Assembly: GCA_933228895.1 (NCBI GenBank)
Contig: OW121846.1
Coordinates: forward strand, 6,975,915 to 7,039,914
Reading direction: 5' to 3'
DNA length: 64,000 bases
Source: Platycnemis pennipes
Taxonomy: Eukaryota > Arthropoda > Insecta > Odonata > Platycnemididae
Shown: positions 47,859 to 59,714 of the stretch, piece after piece
Layout: each line of letters opens with the position of its first letter
Position numbering within the stretch: position 1 is the stretch's first letter
Notes under the pieces: model-generated
The model's input: the letters and a program-made list of their open reading frames with translations, nothing else
The model's database searches: none
Told to the model about the DNA's origin: nothing
Made by a program: the position numbers and the translations under genes

Positions 47859-48369
47859 GCTTGAAGACGAGTCACCCTCCATAGCATTGGCTCAGGAAAA
47901 GAGGCACAACTTCATTTCCAAATGGCACCACATTTCGAGTAGGAACAGGCAATTCATGATCGCAAAATACACTCATCTTCATTTTCTCCTCTGAAACTAT
48001 GGAACGTCTAGGGTGAAGCCAATTTGGACTTCTATGAACACTGGACGATTCTTCGAGGGCAATAACTAATGCAATAAATAGTTGTAGTGTTTTCACGAAT
48101 ATCAAATGCTTTCAATTACTCATTGTAGAAAATTTAGCTGGAATTTTGAATCTTGTGACCTGAATAGTTTGAAACACTCACATTGATAACCAGATTATTA
48201 AATGTAGGCTTTCCCCTCAGATGTTTCCAATGTTATCATCACCAAATGAGGAAGGTAGAAACATGAACTTGTAGGATTTATATTCTAGACATATTTTGTA
48301 ATCACTGATTCACCCACTCAATAAGTTCAGCTTCTTGATCAGCTTCCCATATTTAGAATTTTTTCAATA
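47859..48369. other. ATM intron, no gene recognised
   Basis: Short open frames only; no terminal repeats or splice-bounded coding segment. Confidence 0.4.
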
Positions 48370-48760
48370 ATGTTCTTCTTATCCTTCCCATCTTTAGAAT
48401 CTTTTCAATGATGTTCTTAACAATCTTCTCTTTCACATCCTTCATCACTTGTTCCATATATCACACTGGAGGCCTTCCTTTGCCATTCTTCCCATCCATT
48501 TGTCCTTCAACGATTGTCTTCATCAGGCCATAGTGTCTTAAGAAATGCTCGATTAAGTTATCCCATCTTCTTCTTAGAGTTTTCAACAGGCTTCTCTTTT
48601 CTCCCACTCTTCTTAATACTTCTTCGTTTGTCACTCGGTGATCCATTTTATCTTCATCATTCTTCTGTAGCACCACATTTTGAATGCTTCTACCCTTTTC
48701 TTCTCCACTTCTGTCGCAGTCCATGCCTCACTACCATAAAGAAACATGCTCCAGATTGAA
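48370..48760 (-). pseudogene. RTE-type LINE, C-terminal coding tail
   Basis: Minus strand: VTNEEVLRRVGEKRSLLKTL, RRRWDNLIEHFLRHYGLMKT, IVEGQMDGKNGKGRPP, then decayed sequence. This is the last part of RTE-type reverse transcriptase ORFs. 5'-truncated. Confidence 0.75.
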
Positions 48761-49654
48761 ATTCAGTAGGAGGGAAAAAGTTTTAAATACAGATGGTATT
48801 TTTAAAAATTTTTGATAAAGGGATGATGCTGCTCTTGTGTACTGCAGCTATCATTCACTAAAATCCTACTTTAGAGTTCTAAATGTAATTTATGACAATG
48901 TAAGCACATAAGTATTCCCAGTAAATTAGTCCGGGACTTTACAAAAACAGGGATAGTTTTTGGAACCTCTCAGGCTGTGGAAAACCAAGTAGTTTAAAAA
49001 TACAGATGGGGTCATGCTAGCCTATGGGTGAAAATCTTTTGAGCTTACTTAGCGATCTCTATGGTGAAAACAAAGCCAGAATGGGGAAGGATTGGTTCGT
49101 GCCAAGGGCTTAGCTGCTAAGCTCAGCTGCAGTGGACAGAGAAATATGGAGGGTGTTAATGGCAACTGTTGCTTTGAACTGCCGTTAGACTGGGTTCATC
49201 ACTCTCTCCTGAGCCATAGCCACGGCGACCTTCTTTAAGGGCCTACCTCTGAGCAGCAATGCAGAAGAAGGTTGCTTTCTTGGAAGGCCACTCTTCTTGG
49301 AGCCACTTGCACGAGGTACAATTGAGTCCCTCCTCTGTTAACATTCCTGTCCAGGTCATTGAGGAAGGGAGAGGAAAGGTTCCCCAATCTGAGACAAGGG
49401 TAGAAGGGAATTTTGTTGTGGGACTATGCCACAGCATTGTCAAATCTCCTTCAAATTGGGACTGAGAAAAATTTGGCCTCCAAGGTGGTAAGTTTTTCTT
49501 GTTGATACCTAAACAGATTCACACAAAATTGCCCATTGAGGACAGCTTAAATTAATTTCAGATTTTATTGCAGCATTACTGTGAGCACTGGGAAATAAAC
49601 ATGTGCCATTTGTTCCTCATTGAATTCTGATGATTTTTATTCTTTTAATTTCAG
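48761..49654. other. ATM intron, no gene recognised
   Basis: Contains two overlapping opposite-strand open frames at 49243-49465 without domain features. Ends at the acceptor TTTTAATTTCAG. Confidence 0.45.
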
Positions 49655-49799
49655 CTTATGAAATTTTTGCATTTGCCGATGAATAGAATGGCTATTGGGG
49701 TAGACTACATGAATACAGCCCTCAACAAATTCCAAAAAATGTTGTCTGCACATTCAAATGATGTGGAATTGCTTCAAATTATCTTGTCAATTCTAGAAG
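49655..49799 (+). CDS. ATM: ATM kinase exon 6 of those visible (145 nt)
   Basis: Acceptor TTTTAATTTCAG, donor GAAG|GTAAGT. Begins on a codon boundary, joining LQM|LMKFLHLPMNRMAIGVDYMN, then KFQKMLSAHSNDVELLQIIL and SILE; ends after one base. This matches the vertebrate ATM order LHMYLMLLKELP, then the stretch preceding the ILNHVLHVV helix. Confidence 0.82.
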
Positions 49800-50090
49800 G
49801 TAAGTTGCTTCTAGTATTTCTAAGACTATATTTTCACTCTCATGTAATTTTTTATGGTTCTCTCTAGTCTTAAGGTTGAATTTTTGACTTGTTATTGTAT
49901 TTTTTTAATTAAGCGCATAATATTCTGCCCTTTTCTGTGAAAAACAATTTATATTAGGTTTCAGTATTTGTTAAAGCCTGAATATTTAACTCCAGGCTAT
50001 TGGTTTGTTGTTAACCCATCAGGTATCATGACTCCGATTCTGGGGAGAAACAAACTCTCCATTAAATTTTAGATTTTCGTCATTAGTTTA
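49800..50090. other. ATM intron up to the hAT insertion
   Basis: AT-rich, with no recognised feature. Confidence 0.4.
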
Positions 50091-52267
50091 TAGGGCTGTG
50101 CGAGCAGGGATGTTTTTAAGTCAAGCGAGATCGAGCAAGAATTTGAAAAATATCTTGAATCTCGAGCGAGATTCGAGCACACTGAAATTGCAGTACAGAG
50201 TTTAATCGATGTAGGTCCTAATTTTCTACTTACACAAATATAAGTTTAAGGTTAGGCATTATTAACCAAAGTCTGTTTAGCGTAACTATAGCATTTACTT
50301 TTAGAGATCAACATCTACGTGGAATTATTAGGATGAAGGTATTCTGTATTTATGTGATGATAGGCCTCCATCGAATTACCCCTACTTTCACCACTAAAAT
50401 TTAAGAACGTTTTTGAGTATAAATACTACCACCCAATACCTAAGCATAATGGCCTCACCCCATGTTTTAACTAAGTAACTTTTTATATGCCTGGCCTATA
50501 TTCACATAAATACATTTCAAATAAAAGAACATAACAGGATTTCAAACTTGAGCTTAGTCTTTATTAAATTATTACTTTTTTATTACTTAAATTATTTACG
50601 AACTCACTAGATCAGATTGTCGGTCATGGAAATGGTAACAGGCTGGGCCTAAATTAGATAGATAGAGTAAAATCCGGTTGTAATGCGCCCCACTACACTA
50701 ACTGGTCTCACCATGTCCCCCAAAATGGTTACATTGACTATTTTCGTGTTAGAAGTAGGTAACTTTTTCACGAATTTTATACCGGTTGATGCGTCTCAAC
50801 GGCGCAACTTCAAGAGATGTACGCGGTTGGTGACATGTCTAATGCAGTAAAACCTCATCTCACCATGTCCCCCTAAATGATTCCATTGACTATTTTCATT
50901 GTAAGTGGAAGGTTACTCATTTGCAAATTTTATCCCAACGTGTCGCAACAGTGCTACTTCAGGGGCTCATACCACTCTAAGCTATCATCAAGATCACACC
51001 AATGGGATCGGCGACATCTAATATGTAATTTGATACAAATGAAAGACAACCGTGAGGATGTAAGCACATACATTGTTTCATAACAAAATTAACAACCCTG
51101 CAAATCGAAATTGGTCATTATATCTTGTGAACTAGAGCTGACAATCAGTGTAGTGAATTATATACGCATTACTCCCACTTTGGTAGGTTTCCACATTCCT
51201 GCCATGGTGCTAAAACCAAGGAAATTACATTTCTACAGTCTTAGAGCACTTTTGTGATGAATGTGCTGTTTCACCTCTACCCTCGGCATAATTCGTATGA
51301 ATATGTAAATTATGTATTCTTTGATTTTAGGGGAAATGATGTCTACCGAAAGGAAATTAACTCATACAATTAAAGGAAAAGTTGGGTATGCTTGACAGAG
51401 TGAAATGTGGTGATATAAAATGAAGTTTATTCTGGGAGTTGGGTGAGATGCCTAAAATATAAAAAGTGCTCGATAACAACGGTGAACTGATGAAGTGGCT
51501 AGAGAGACAGAGCGATTGTTATCATCTTCATCTTTCACACTTGAAAAACATTAAGATTTATGTGACAAAGAAATGCCATCAACTACCGCAGCAAAAGAAA
51601 TGTCAGAATATTTTAGTAACTCCCGTTAAAGTACGGTTTGCCATAAAACCATAAGACTTCATTTATAAGTACCATAATACTTCATTTTAAACTGTATTCT
51701 GCAAATAAATTATTTATAACATTTAGTTTTATAGGTTTTCTTTACTGTCTCCCCATGAAGATTCCATTATTAATAACGCGCGTAGCCGATAATGCGGGTG
51801 AAAACTCCTTCCCCCTTGACCCGCATTATAACCGGATTATTCTGTACCTTGTTTTAACGTATTGGGTGTATGCTAGTGCTAGAAGTAGCCTACGTTCATA
51901 CGTGCCTATTTTATGCGTCATTTGTTAGTAGGCACTAGGCCTCCGATCACGAAATGGAACAGGGACTCGGTTAGGCCCTACGCCAAGGCTCTCCTCACTT
52001 CTCGAGTCTAAGCTTAAGACTAAGAGATTTCTGGATATTTTGTGGCCTGACATCATGAAATTATCATGCAAAAGTAATGGAATAAATATTAATTTACTAC
52101 GTCGCATGATAAAGCAAAGCCCCGTAAAATTACGTCCACCACGGCGGGAGATCTCGAGGCAAGCTCGAGACTCATTTTTCGAGCGTATTGAGATCGAAAT
52201 CGAGCGAGATTCAAGCAGTACTTTTATCTCGCTCGAATCTCGAGAAGTCGCGGCTCGCACAGCCCTA
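50091..52267. mobile_element. hAT-type element with GCTCGCAC ends
   Basis: TAGGGCTGTGCGAGC at 50091 and its complement GCGGCTCGCACAGCCCTA ending at 52267. Flanks TTAGTTTA (50083-50090) and TTAGTTAA (52268-52275) are an 8-bp duplication with one difference. Both ends carry multiple CGAGCGAGAT/CTCGAG motifs that are mutually complementary. It contains a second element at 50665-51844. No transposase is recognised. Confidence 0.82.
50665..51844. mobile_element. Pogo-like element nested in the hAT
   Basis: Left GAGTAAAATCCGGTTGTAAT and reverse-complemented right CAGAATAATCCGGTTATAAT, both with TA immediately outside (50663-50664, 51845-51846). 51350-51660 (+) carries a decayed frame with KGKVGMLDRVKCGDI-like and EVARE-like fragments. 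These recall the N-terminal helix-turn-helix of pogo transposases, but weakly. Confidence 0.75.
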
Positions 52268-52384
52268 TTAGTTAATCATCATCACGAATCAATTCTCAGG
52301 TGGTTGGATTTTGCTCTCCTCTTGATTCCCTTTAGAGCTGACCTCCCCATACTTGTATGATACACACTTCTCTTTCACATCAGT

Positions 52385-52620
52385 CACTAAAGGCTCCGTA
52401 AATCCCATTCAAAGCCTTCCTTTGCGATTCTTCCTGCTCACTTTTCAGTCAACGTCCATTAGAATATCATGTCTTTAGATGTGGTCCACTTTATTGTCCC
52501 ATCTTCTCTATAAAGTTTTCATTTAACTTCTCTGTTCTTCTACTCTTCTCAGGACTTCTTCACTTAGGCTCTTCACTTCACTCAGGCTTCTTAGTCAATC
52601 TATTTTATCAGGGTCATTTC
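52385..52620 (-). pseudogene. RTE-type LINE, C-terminal coding tail, strongly decayed
   Basis: Shares nucleotide blocks with the tails at 48370 and 63611 (CCTTCCTTTGCGATTCTTCC, CCCATCTTCTCTATAAAG). No open frame remains. Confidence 0.5.
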
Positions 52621-54019
52621 ACGTCAATTCGACTATAAAAACGGCAAAAATGTCCTTTCAGGTAACTGATTTTGACCAAACTTGGCAAAACCTCATCATT
52701 TCATAGGAAAATGAAACCCCCAAAGCCTTTAGCAATTCATGGTACCTATGATGAGAAATTCGAAAAGTCGAATTTTGCAAAAGTGACTACACATTATCTC
52801 TGAGACTATAAAAGCTACAGATGTGCAAGAGGACTTATTTAAAGGTCTTGAATTTAAAAAATGCGTGAAAATGCAACATTCATAGGAACTTCTAGGAAGA
52901 GTGAAAAACTGGCAGAGCTCTGAGGAAGAGAGGGATCAACGGCGAGTATTCGAAATCCACAGGACAACTCACTAAAGTTGGACTCTAAAACTTACAAATG
53001 AATTAACCTTTCTTCGAACTTAGCTCTCAAAATCTTCGCGCGTTCTCTCATGGCGTTCATCGTTTTCATTTCGGAATTTCTCTTAGAAATATATATTTAC
53101 AGTATTTAGTGAAGGATTGGTTAACTGCAATCATTATCCAATCCATCTCTAATAGTTGCTGACTTATTTATATTCTGAGGTCAAACAAAGGACCGACTTT
53201 CTAAGGACATTTGTATATGACACGTCCCTTCTCTCTCTCACTTGGCAAATTAAAATGAAACTGTCGTCGGAACAAATTCTGATTGTGAGATACTAAATGA
53301 GGCACCAATTAAAATAAGTATTGTGCCTACGTCTATTTTTCACTGGTCTTAATCTGTGAATACAGGAAATTCTGTCCAGTGGAAACACACAAACATTTTT
53401 ACATCGATCATGACCATTCACACATCCTTTGATTGTCAAGAGTGAAGATGAGGCGATACCTGAAGAAACCATTTCCAAAATGAAAACTAAGAACCTGCTC
53501 GCATAGATACCTAATTGTTTTGGCATATTTTCCAATTTGTCTTTCATCTAATGATGGAGATCCGTGACCACTTAACCTTGTGGCAATTTCACTTAACAAT
53601 TTAATGGTATTGAAATAACCCTTTATCATTAGTTGTCAATCAACAATAAACATCTCCTTGGCATCTGACTATAATATTTGGTAGCTATGATTAGGACGAA
53701 CTAGGAAAAATATTATAAAAAGGAACTAATATTGACTCTTACGCGATATTGTAGCGGTACTTGTACTTATTGAGTCACCACACAGTCAAAAAAGTAAATG
53801 TTTTGCATCGGTCAAAGTACACTTGTTACACTATGGAGCAGCTTACTTTAGAAGGTGTGAAATCCAGTGGTGTTTTGCTTGTTAAATTATAACCACTCTC
53901 TGGGGCATTACTTACTCATTCCCTTTTTTCCCCAGTTTCAATTTCTTGTTTTTCAATCTAATCTTATTTCTTTCATTTTCATTAAAGAATGTGTGTATGG
54001 GTTATAATGAAAAGTGGCA
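52621..54019. other. ATM intron; uncharacterised repeat-like block
   Basis: GGGTCATTTCACGTCAATTC at 52611-52630 looks like the start of an interspersed repeat. Overlapping minus-strand open frames at 53293-53629 (with LSEIATRLSGHGSPS) have no recognised domain. Confidence 0.35.
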
Positions 54020-54133
54020 AGCCTAAGGGCAAAAATTTAATTTTTTGATGAAAATATTTTTCCTTCACAATGCAGCCCAAAAATGGGGGTGTGTGGGAGA
54101 CATGAGGGCATGGCTTGTACAAGTAAATATGGT
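54020..54133. repeat. Decayed solo right end of the CCGTATTTAC element
   Basis: Aligns with 30825-30938 of the element at 29074-30936. Most differences are at former CpG sites (for example GCGCGG to GTGTGG, and ACGAG to ATGAG or ACAAG), as expected of an old, methylation-decayed copy. It sits 94 bp upstream of the ATM exon at 54228. Confidence 0.7.
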
Positions 54134-54227
54134 ACTCAGGAAGAGTATCTGTGCAGCTCTAATTGTTGGCAAAAACTGAAAGAGTTTTTTAAATTTGATT
54201 ATAATAGTCTCTTAAATTTTTTTTCAG

Positions 54228-54385
54228 AATTGTGCCATAAGGCTGTTAAAAATGCATCTGTCAAGGAAGTAGCCATTAAAGGAAGTGAGTACTTTCTGCA
54301 AAGACTGTACAAGAGGATGGTTGAAAGGAAACTGCCACCAGTGATTATTGTGAAGATAGTTCGGCTCATTGGGTGTCTAGTCAAG
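54228..54385 (+). CDS. ATM: ATM kinase exon 7 of those visible (158 nt)
   Basis: Acceptor TTTTTTTTCAG, donor AAG|GTACTC. It starts with two bases completing a Glu codon, reads LCHKAVKNASVKEVAIKGSE, YFLQRLYKRMVERKLPPVII and VKIVRLIGCLVK, and ends on a codon boundary. It corresponds to the vertebrate ATM block ending in MALVNCLKTLLEADP. Helical, positively charged surface. Confidence 0.82.
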
Positions 54386-55669
54386 GTACTCAGTCATATT
54401 TCCTGTCAATTCCTCAAACGTCTGCACTCCACAAAGTGTTATGTCCCGCCATGATTGCCTGGTCACAGTGCCCCTCACCCTGAAGACCTCTCCCCCCTCG
54501 GCCACTTCCAACCTCGCCTGCCCCCCACATTGAAGCCACTCAAATGGTTCATCAGTGCTCTCACATCAATGCCTTCACCTTTAATGACCTCTTCTGCCAT
54601 ATGAACAAAGGGCTATGCCACAGGAAGTGGTTTAAGTCCTTCATGCGCCTACCTTTTCTTGGCCTCCTTAAGCTAATCTTCTTCCTGGGGTACTAGCGAG
54701 AAATGCAGAGGGTAATTTAATAAAATGTAGGGGTAAAAAAATATGAAGCTATTGTTTTGTGTGTACATATGCGGTTTTTTATATTATTTAAGTTGAACTA
54801 AGTAATAATGATACAATTTTTTTACTTTGACTGAAAAATAAATGTTACTATTTCAGTGTCATAAAGTTGTGCAGTATTTTGATATTGGGGTGATATATCA
54901 GCCTGCTGCTGTAAGAGGGTTAAAGAAACCTCTTAATCTGCATGCTACCTCAAACCCCTGCCCTGGCTCCCATATGGAAATGATATCTTTCACCTTTGTC
55001 CATACAGCATTGGATCCATAAATTCTTTCCTTGTGTCTCTTAATTATGCCTTTTCAGATCTCCCCCATATCCTGTCTCTCCTCCTCACACATAACGTTCT
55101 TAGATGTTGATATCCCTCCTTCTAGCAAGAAATTAGACTCCTTACCCATATCAATCCTACTACCAAACAGTAACACCTCCACTTCAACTGCAGCCATCCA
55201 TACCACTCCAAAGTATCCCTCCAATGCTCTCACTCTCCAAGGCCAATATATTTGCCGCAACCCAGACTCCCTTAATAGATTCTTGTCCAACAGACACCAG
55301 GGTTGGACCTACACCACTTGCTTCTCTCCTCTTCTCAGCCTCACCTACTTGCAAGACATGCTAGGCCCTGACCCTCCCTTCCCCTCATGCTCTCATCCCC
55401 CCTCACCCTTCCCTCATCTCCCAAAAGAAACTGGAACTCCTCATTGAAACCAACTGTACATATTCATGAAGGATCTCTGGTTTTACTGCCATATAGACTG
55501 GAGGAAGAGTTCTTGGGTTTCCCACGGCATACAGTCTGGTTCAGAATCAATGTTTCAAAGGCTAAGTCCTCATTTGTCTTGTGGATGAATTCACCCTGAT
55601 GGCCATGACCTCTAAAATGCCATCGGTGGCAACTACACTGAGATCGGGCAGGAAATCTGAGAACTCTTC
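54386..55669. other. ATM intron; C-rich block at 55030-55450 without a recognised gene
   Basis: A 138-residue open frame at 55031-55447 is rich in Pro and Ser with no domain, and probably reflects pyrimidine-rich composition. Confidence 0.35.
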
Positions 55670-55674
55670 TTACA

Positions 55675-55960
55675 ACAGTATTTGTTTTTTGTTATACAAA
55701 TATTAGTCACTTTCAAAGTACTCCTGAATTGAAGTGAATACACTTGTCCAACCTTTTATTCCAATTTCCAAAATACCTATTGAACCTATCTTCTCCAATG
55801 CCTTTCAGAACCTCCAGCATTTTTTGTTTCACCTCGTTGATGTCTACATAGCCTTTCCTTTCAGGTCCCTTTTCAGTCAGGGGAACAAAAATAGTCGCCG
55901 AGCGGCTAATCAGCCTGTTAAGTGGGGTAGGGCAATGTAGTCATGATATTTTTGCTCAAA
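55675..55960 (-). pseudogene. mariner transposase, C-terminal fragment
   Basis: Minus strand: KGYVDINEVKQKMLEVLKGI, GEDRFNRYFGNWNKRLDKCI, then after a small frameshift QEYFESD and stop. This is the standard C-terminus of Tc1/mariner transposases (cf. the usual ending KRWDKCI...GEYFEGD). The catalytic core is not present; no terminal repeat was found. Confidence 0.72.
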
Positions 55961-56308
55961 TAATTGTGGGTAGTGAGTGCCGTGTGAGTGGATGTGTTGG
56001 CGGAAGAAACAGTCACCTGAAGGCTACTAATCAAGGAATTTCTTTCAGAAACTGTTTGGTGTCCTTTTTAGAACATGCGGGTAGAATTCCTGATTCACTG
56101 TCTGCTCGGGAGGAATTAAATAACAGATGAGAATTCTTTGACTTATTGATTTCACCCAATGGTCTTTTGTAGGATTATGAAAATTCATTGACTTCCATCA
56201 AATAGACTACTGGTTTATTTTGGAATCATATTCAGCACTTATAAGGCATTAAGATTCATAGGCATTTGTGGCTTCAGAGAAAAAATACAGGTCAATAACT
56301 GCTCTTTC

Positions 56309-56680
56309 TAGTGATGGGGCAAATACAAAATTTGATTGAATCCTGAATCCGAATCCTGTTTTTTTATTGAATCCAAATCGGAATCTCGCAACTTACATAG
56401 GAAGGTCAAAGTACTAGTTAGGTTAAACTAGAGTTGCCGTCCTGGCGTGCTTGGCAATGAGTCTCGGGTCATCACGCGGTTGAATCTGTCGCGGCAACAG
56501 ACACACAAGCATGTCACCGGCTTAACTGAACATCCGTGTAACTCGGATCCGCATAAGTTGAGGACTTACTGAAGTTCTCCACCATTGGTACATAGAATCC
56601 ACATGACTCTTATTCAAATCTTTAATCCAAAGATTCTATCGAATCTTTTAACCTTGGATTCAATAGGATTCGATCGTCTA
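56309..56680. mobile_element. hAT-type remnant related to 862-2337
   Basis: Begins TAGTGATGGGGC like the full copy and shares GAATCC-rich ends and an internal GTCGCGGCAACAGA stretch. Most of the interior is deleted and the right terminus is not preserved. Confidence 0.7.
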
Positions 56681-56759
56681 CAAAGTCCTTAATGATCTGA
56701 CAGAGCTGTTGTAAATATATCAGTATTAATATCAACAGTGGATAAAATGTTTTCAATAC

Positions 56760-57520
56760 AAGGTCCACTTTCAAGTCTAGTACATTCATTAACTGATTGA
56801 CCCGTATTGTGTGTTAATAAGAGCATTGAAAAATCCTTAAATTGAGTGCTGTAGGGTCTCCAAAACGTATGTTTAAGTCACCCATTAAAATCACCCCACA
56901 ATTATATCTAACAATGGTATCAAGGAGATTGTTCAGTCCGTCAAGAAATAGTGTCACCACTGGGGAATTGTAAACGGGCAATGCCCTGGTTTACCAGCTT
57001 GATGGCTGATACATCACAGTGCTCTCCAAAATACATAACATGGCATAATGTAATAAATTTTAAAGTTATTATGACAATGAATGAAAACACCACCATTCTT
57101 TTTGGTACTTCAACAGCATCCTGAATTGATTATATATGCCATTGTTATATCTCATCTGTAGCAAGCCAATGTTCACACAAGCATAGAATACCATTATTTT
57201 TGTCATGCAGAAACAGATTCATCTGTTCAATTTGGAACATACTAACAGCACACTAGCATACAAGAATTTTATGGAATGTTCAGTCTCTGGAAGGGAATGA
57301 GTATCAACTGTATGTAGCTCACAAGTAATAAGTGAAGTAATGCAAGCTCGCAGTAGAGGTGTGGGGGAGGGTCACCCCTCCAACCCCAACATTGCTTAAT
57401 TTCTGTGATCTGACGAGAACCAGAGTTTCAGCATGGATAGGCCCTTGCCCTAATTTATCAGTTTGTCTTCTATCAACCAATGTGTTATAACTGACTAATC
57501 TAACAGTCTGTATCAAGAGC
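56760..57520 (-). pseudogene. LINE apurinic-type endonuclease remnant
   Basis: Minus strand: LVCEHWLATDEI (about 57190), VVFSFIVI, HCDVSAIKLVNQ (about 57010) and LWGDFNGDLN (about 56910). These blocks follow the order of the endonuclease in CR1/Jockey/RTE-type LINEs, including the GDFN motif. Frames shift between blocks; decayed. Confidence 0.65.
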
Positions 57521-57639
57521 AAACATCTTCTGTGTCACATGTAATGTGTAAAGTAAAATGTAATCTCCAACAGTTGTCATTCCTGTTCCTTTTGTGGTCC
57601 AGAGGGACTCAACATTAATAGGCTTTACTTTTTTTGCTC

Positions 57640-59284
57640 CTAAAAAATGAGGTAATTGTAATAGAGTCTAGCCTGTCATGCAGTGGACATGGTTGGGACC
57701 AGACAATTTGGCCGCTGTGGAGAGGTTTCTGCTATTCAGAGGGGGCCACAATAAGGACAGATTTTTCTATGCAGTAACTTCAACCAGTTAAAATATAAAG
57801 TTGTTTAATTGTTGCATTAAACTTTTATTTTATAAAACTTTAAAATAAATCCTTGTAACAAAATATTATGGAATGAAACGGTTATACTATTTTTTTAAAT
57901 CAATAGAGCAACTATAGGCATCACCATGATCAAAACAAGAATTGAAAGGAGGAAATTAGAGGTTAGTAAGCAGTGAGTGGAAAGGAAATAGACAGTTGCA
58001 CAAACTTGTAGACAGACAACGAGATTGCTCCATAATTGCTAATAAAATGTTTTTTTCTGGAAAATTTTCTAAGTTATACATATTTTCTCCAAGAAATGGG
58101 GTTTTTGTTCAGAGAACGGGAAATTTTTACATTTCATGTCCATTACTGGAGGTAATTGAAGAAAAAATGATATCTCTGTGGTCCACGTCCATAATTGATA
58201 GTGTCAGCTAAGGTAATAGTTGGATGCATCTCCATGTTCTGCTGCCAGGGATTGAAAATGAGTCTGTTAATGGGAGGCATGTCTGCTATTTGGAGGTGTC
58301 CTTCTAGGGAGGCTGACTGTGCAACCTTCTTCTTGTGTTGCTTCCTCTGCAAATCTGTCCCACAAATATTGCACTTTCAGTCACTTCTTTCAACATAAAT
58401 ACATGTATATCTACCATTCCGACATCAGTAAATCATTTCTTTCTTTAGCATTGCTTTCATCCAGGCAATATTTTGGAAAATATCTTCACATTAAGTTTTG
58501 TTTCTTTGAAAAATCAATTTCCTTCATTTACGGACATCATCTCTACCAGTAAAATAGTCACCAGTCTGAATAAATAATAATATTCTAATAACCAGGAAAT
58601 TTTTTTAAGATAGTTTGCAGTCATCAGTTTATAAAAAAAAGGCAAAAAAAACCTAGATTGTGGCATATCACTTTTTTTTGGAATGCTGGAAAAATAATAG
58701 TTATGCCATCAACATTTTACTATTTTTTCCCATGATTTTTATCTTTTAAATGCCTATGTGCAGTTTCAAAATAATGCCCTTTAGTGATTTAACTCTAGAT
58801 ATTCACAAGTTAACAAAAAATAATGAAGTATAGATGTCAAAGATAGTATATCAAAGTACAAATTGAGGTTGAAAATTTATTTTATAGGCAGTAAAAAAAG
58901 TTTTTTACCAGCAACTCTAGGAACGAGTGATAAAAATTACAGCCTCAGCTACTGAGAATGAATAAAAATCACACACATCCAATCATCTGCCTATTTAATC
59001 CTCGCACCTGTGCAAAAGATGGGGGTTAAGCAAATGAGTCTTACAGTTTTTGGTGTGGCATATTCTGATTGCTGTGAATGACTGCAACTCGGGTAGTTAA
59101 TTTGCGACATTTACTTGAATAACACAAACAATTGAAAGTCAAAATGATATGGAAGGAATACGCAAACCTTTAACTATGTGTAGATACAGACTTGCCATAT
59201 TGGATTCGATAAAATTGGTGTACTTTATACACCAGCAGCTTGCTCAAGGATTAAGAATTTTTCGACTGGGCTTCTTTCTTTTAG
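57640..59284. other. ATM intron, no gene recognised
   Basis: AT-rich with short open frames. Ends at the acceptor CTTCTTTCTTTTAG. Confidence 0.45.
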
Positions 59285-59506
59285 GTCAATCCTGACTTGA
59301 CATGGCCGTGGTTGCTCAATGCCGACCAGAAGCAAATCCCTGTGAGTGAATTCATGTTGCAAGAATTGGACAGCCCCTATGCTGAAGTTAGAATGATTGT
59401 GGCTGAGAATATGTATTCCCTGCTTCATCCATTGAGAAATCAAATTGATTTTGGACACTCTAGACTTAAGTTGTGGATGAAGTATATCATCAACTGCTAC
59501 TCTGAG
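59285..59506 (+). CDS. ATM: ATM kinase exon 8 of those visible (222 nt)
   Basis: Acceptor CTTTTAG, donor GAG|GTAAGT; 74 codons, phase 0 at both ends. It reads VNPDLTWPWLLNADQKQIPV, SEFMLQELDSPYAEVRMIVA, ENMYSLLHPLRNQIDFG. This is the most diagnostic exon. Vertebrate ATM has the corresponding pattern P-x3-W-x2-LN, P-V-x-E-x-F-x-Q-x-L and VRMLAAESINRLF. No later exon is recognised before the end of the window. Confidence 0.87.
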
Positions 59507-59714
59507 GTAAGTTTTTAGTGAATATTTTTGCTTCTGAAATTTCTCAAAAAAGGTTTTATTGGAAGCCAAGACTGTATAGGTATACATGAATATATGTCAC
59601 CAGTAGAACATAATTGTACCAGATGGTATGGAGAAGAGAGTTAGCATGACCATTTCTACCATAAATATCTATGAGATTAATTTTAATTAGCAATTAAACT
59701 AGAGATGGATCATT

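Noticed and set aside
51925..52360. Overlapping ORFs on both strands, about 110 residues each
   Set aside because: They read through the complementary CTCGAG/GAGCGAG arrays of the hAT right end; repeat-driven.
55031..55447. 138-residue Ser/Pro-rich ORF
   Set aside because: Follows from pyrimidine-rich composition; no domain, splice phase match or conservation visible.
59225..59587. 120-residue minus-strand ORF
   Set aside because: Antisense shadow of the ATM exon at 59285-59506.
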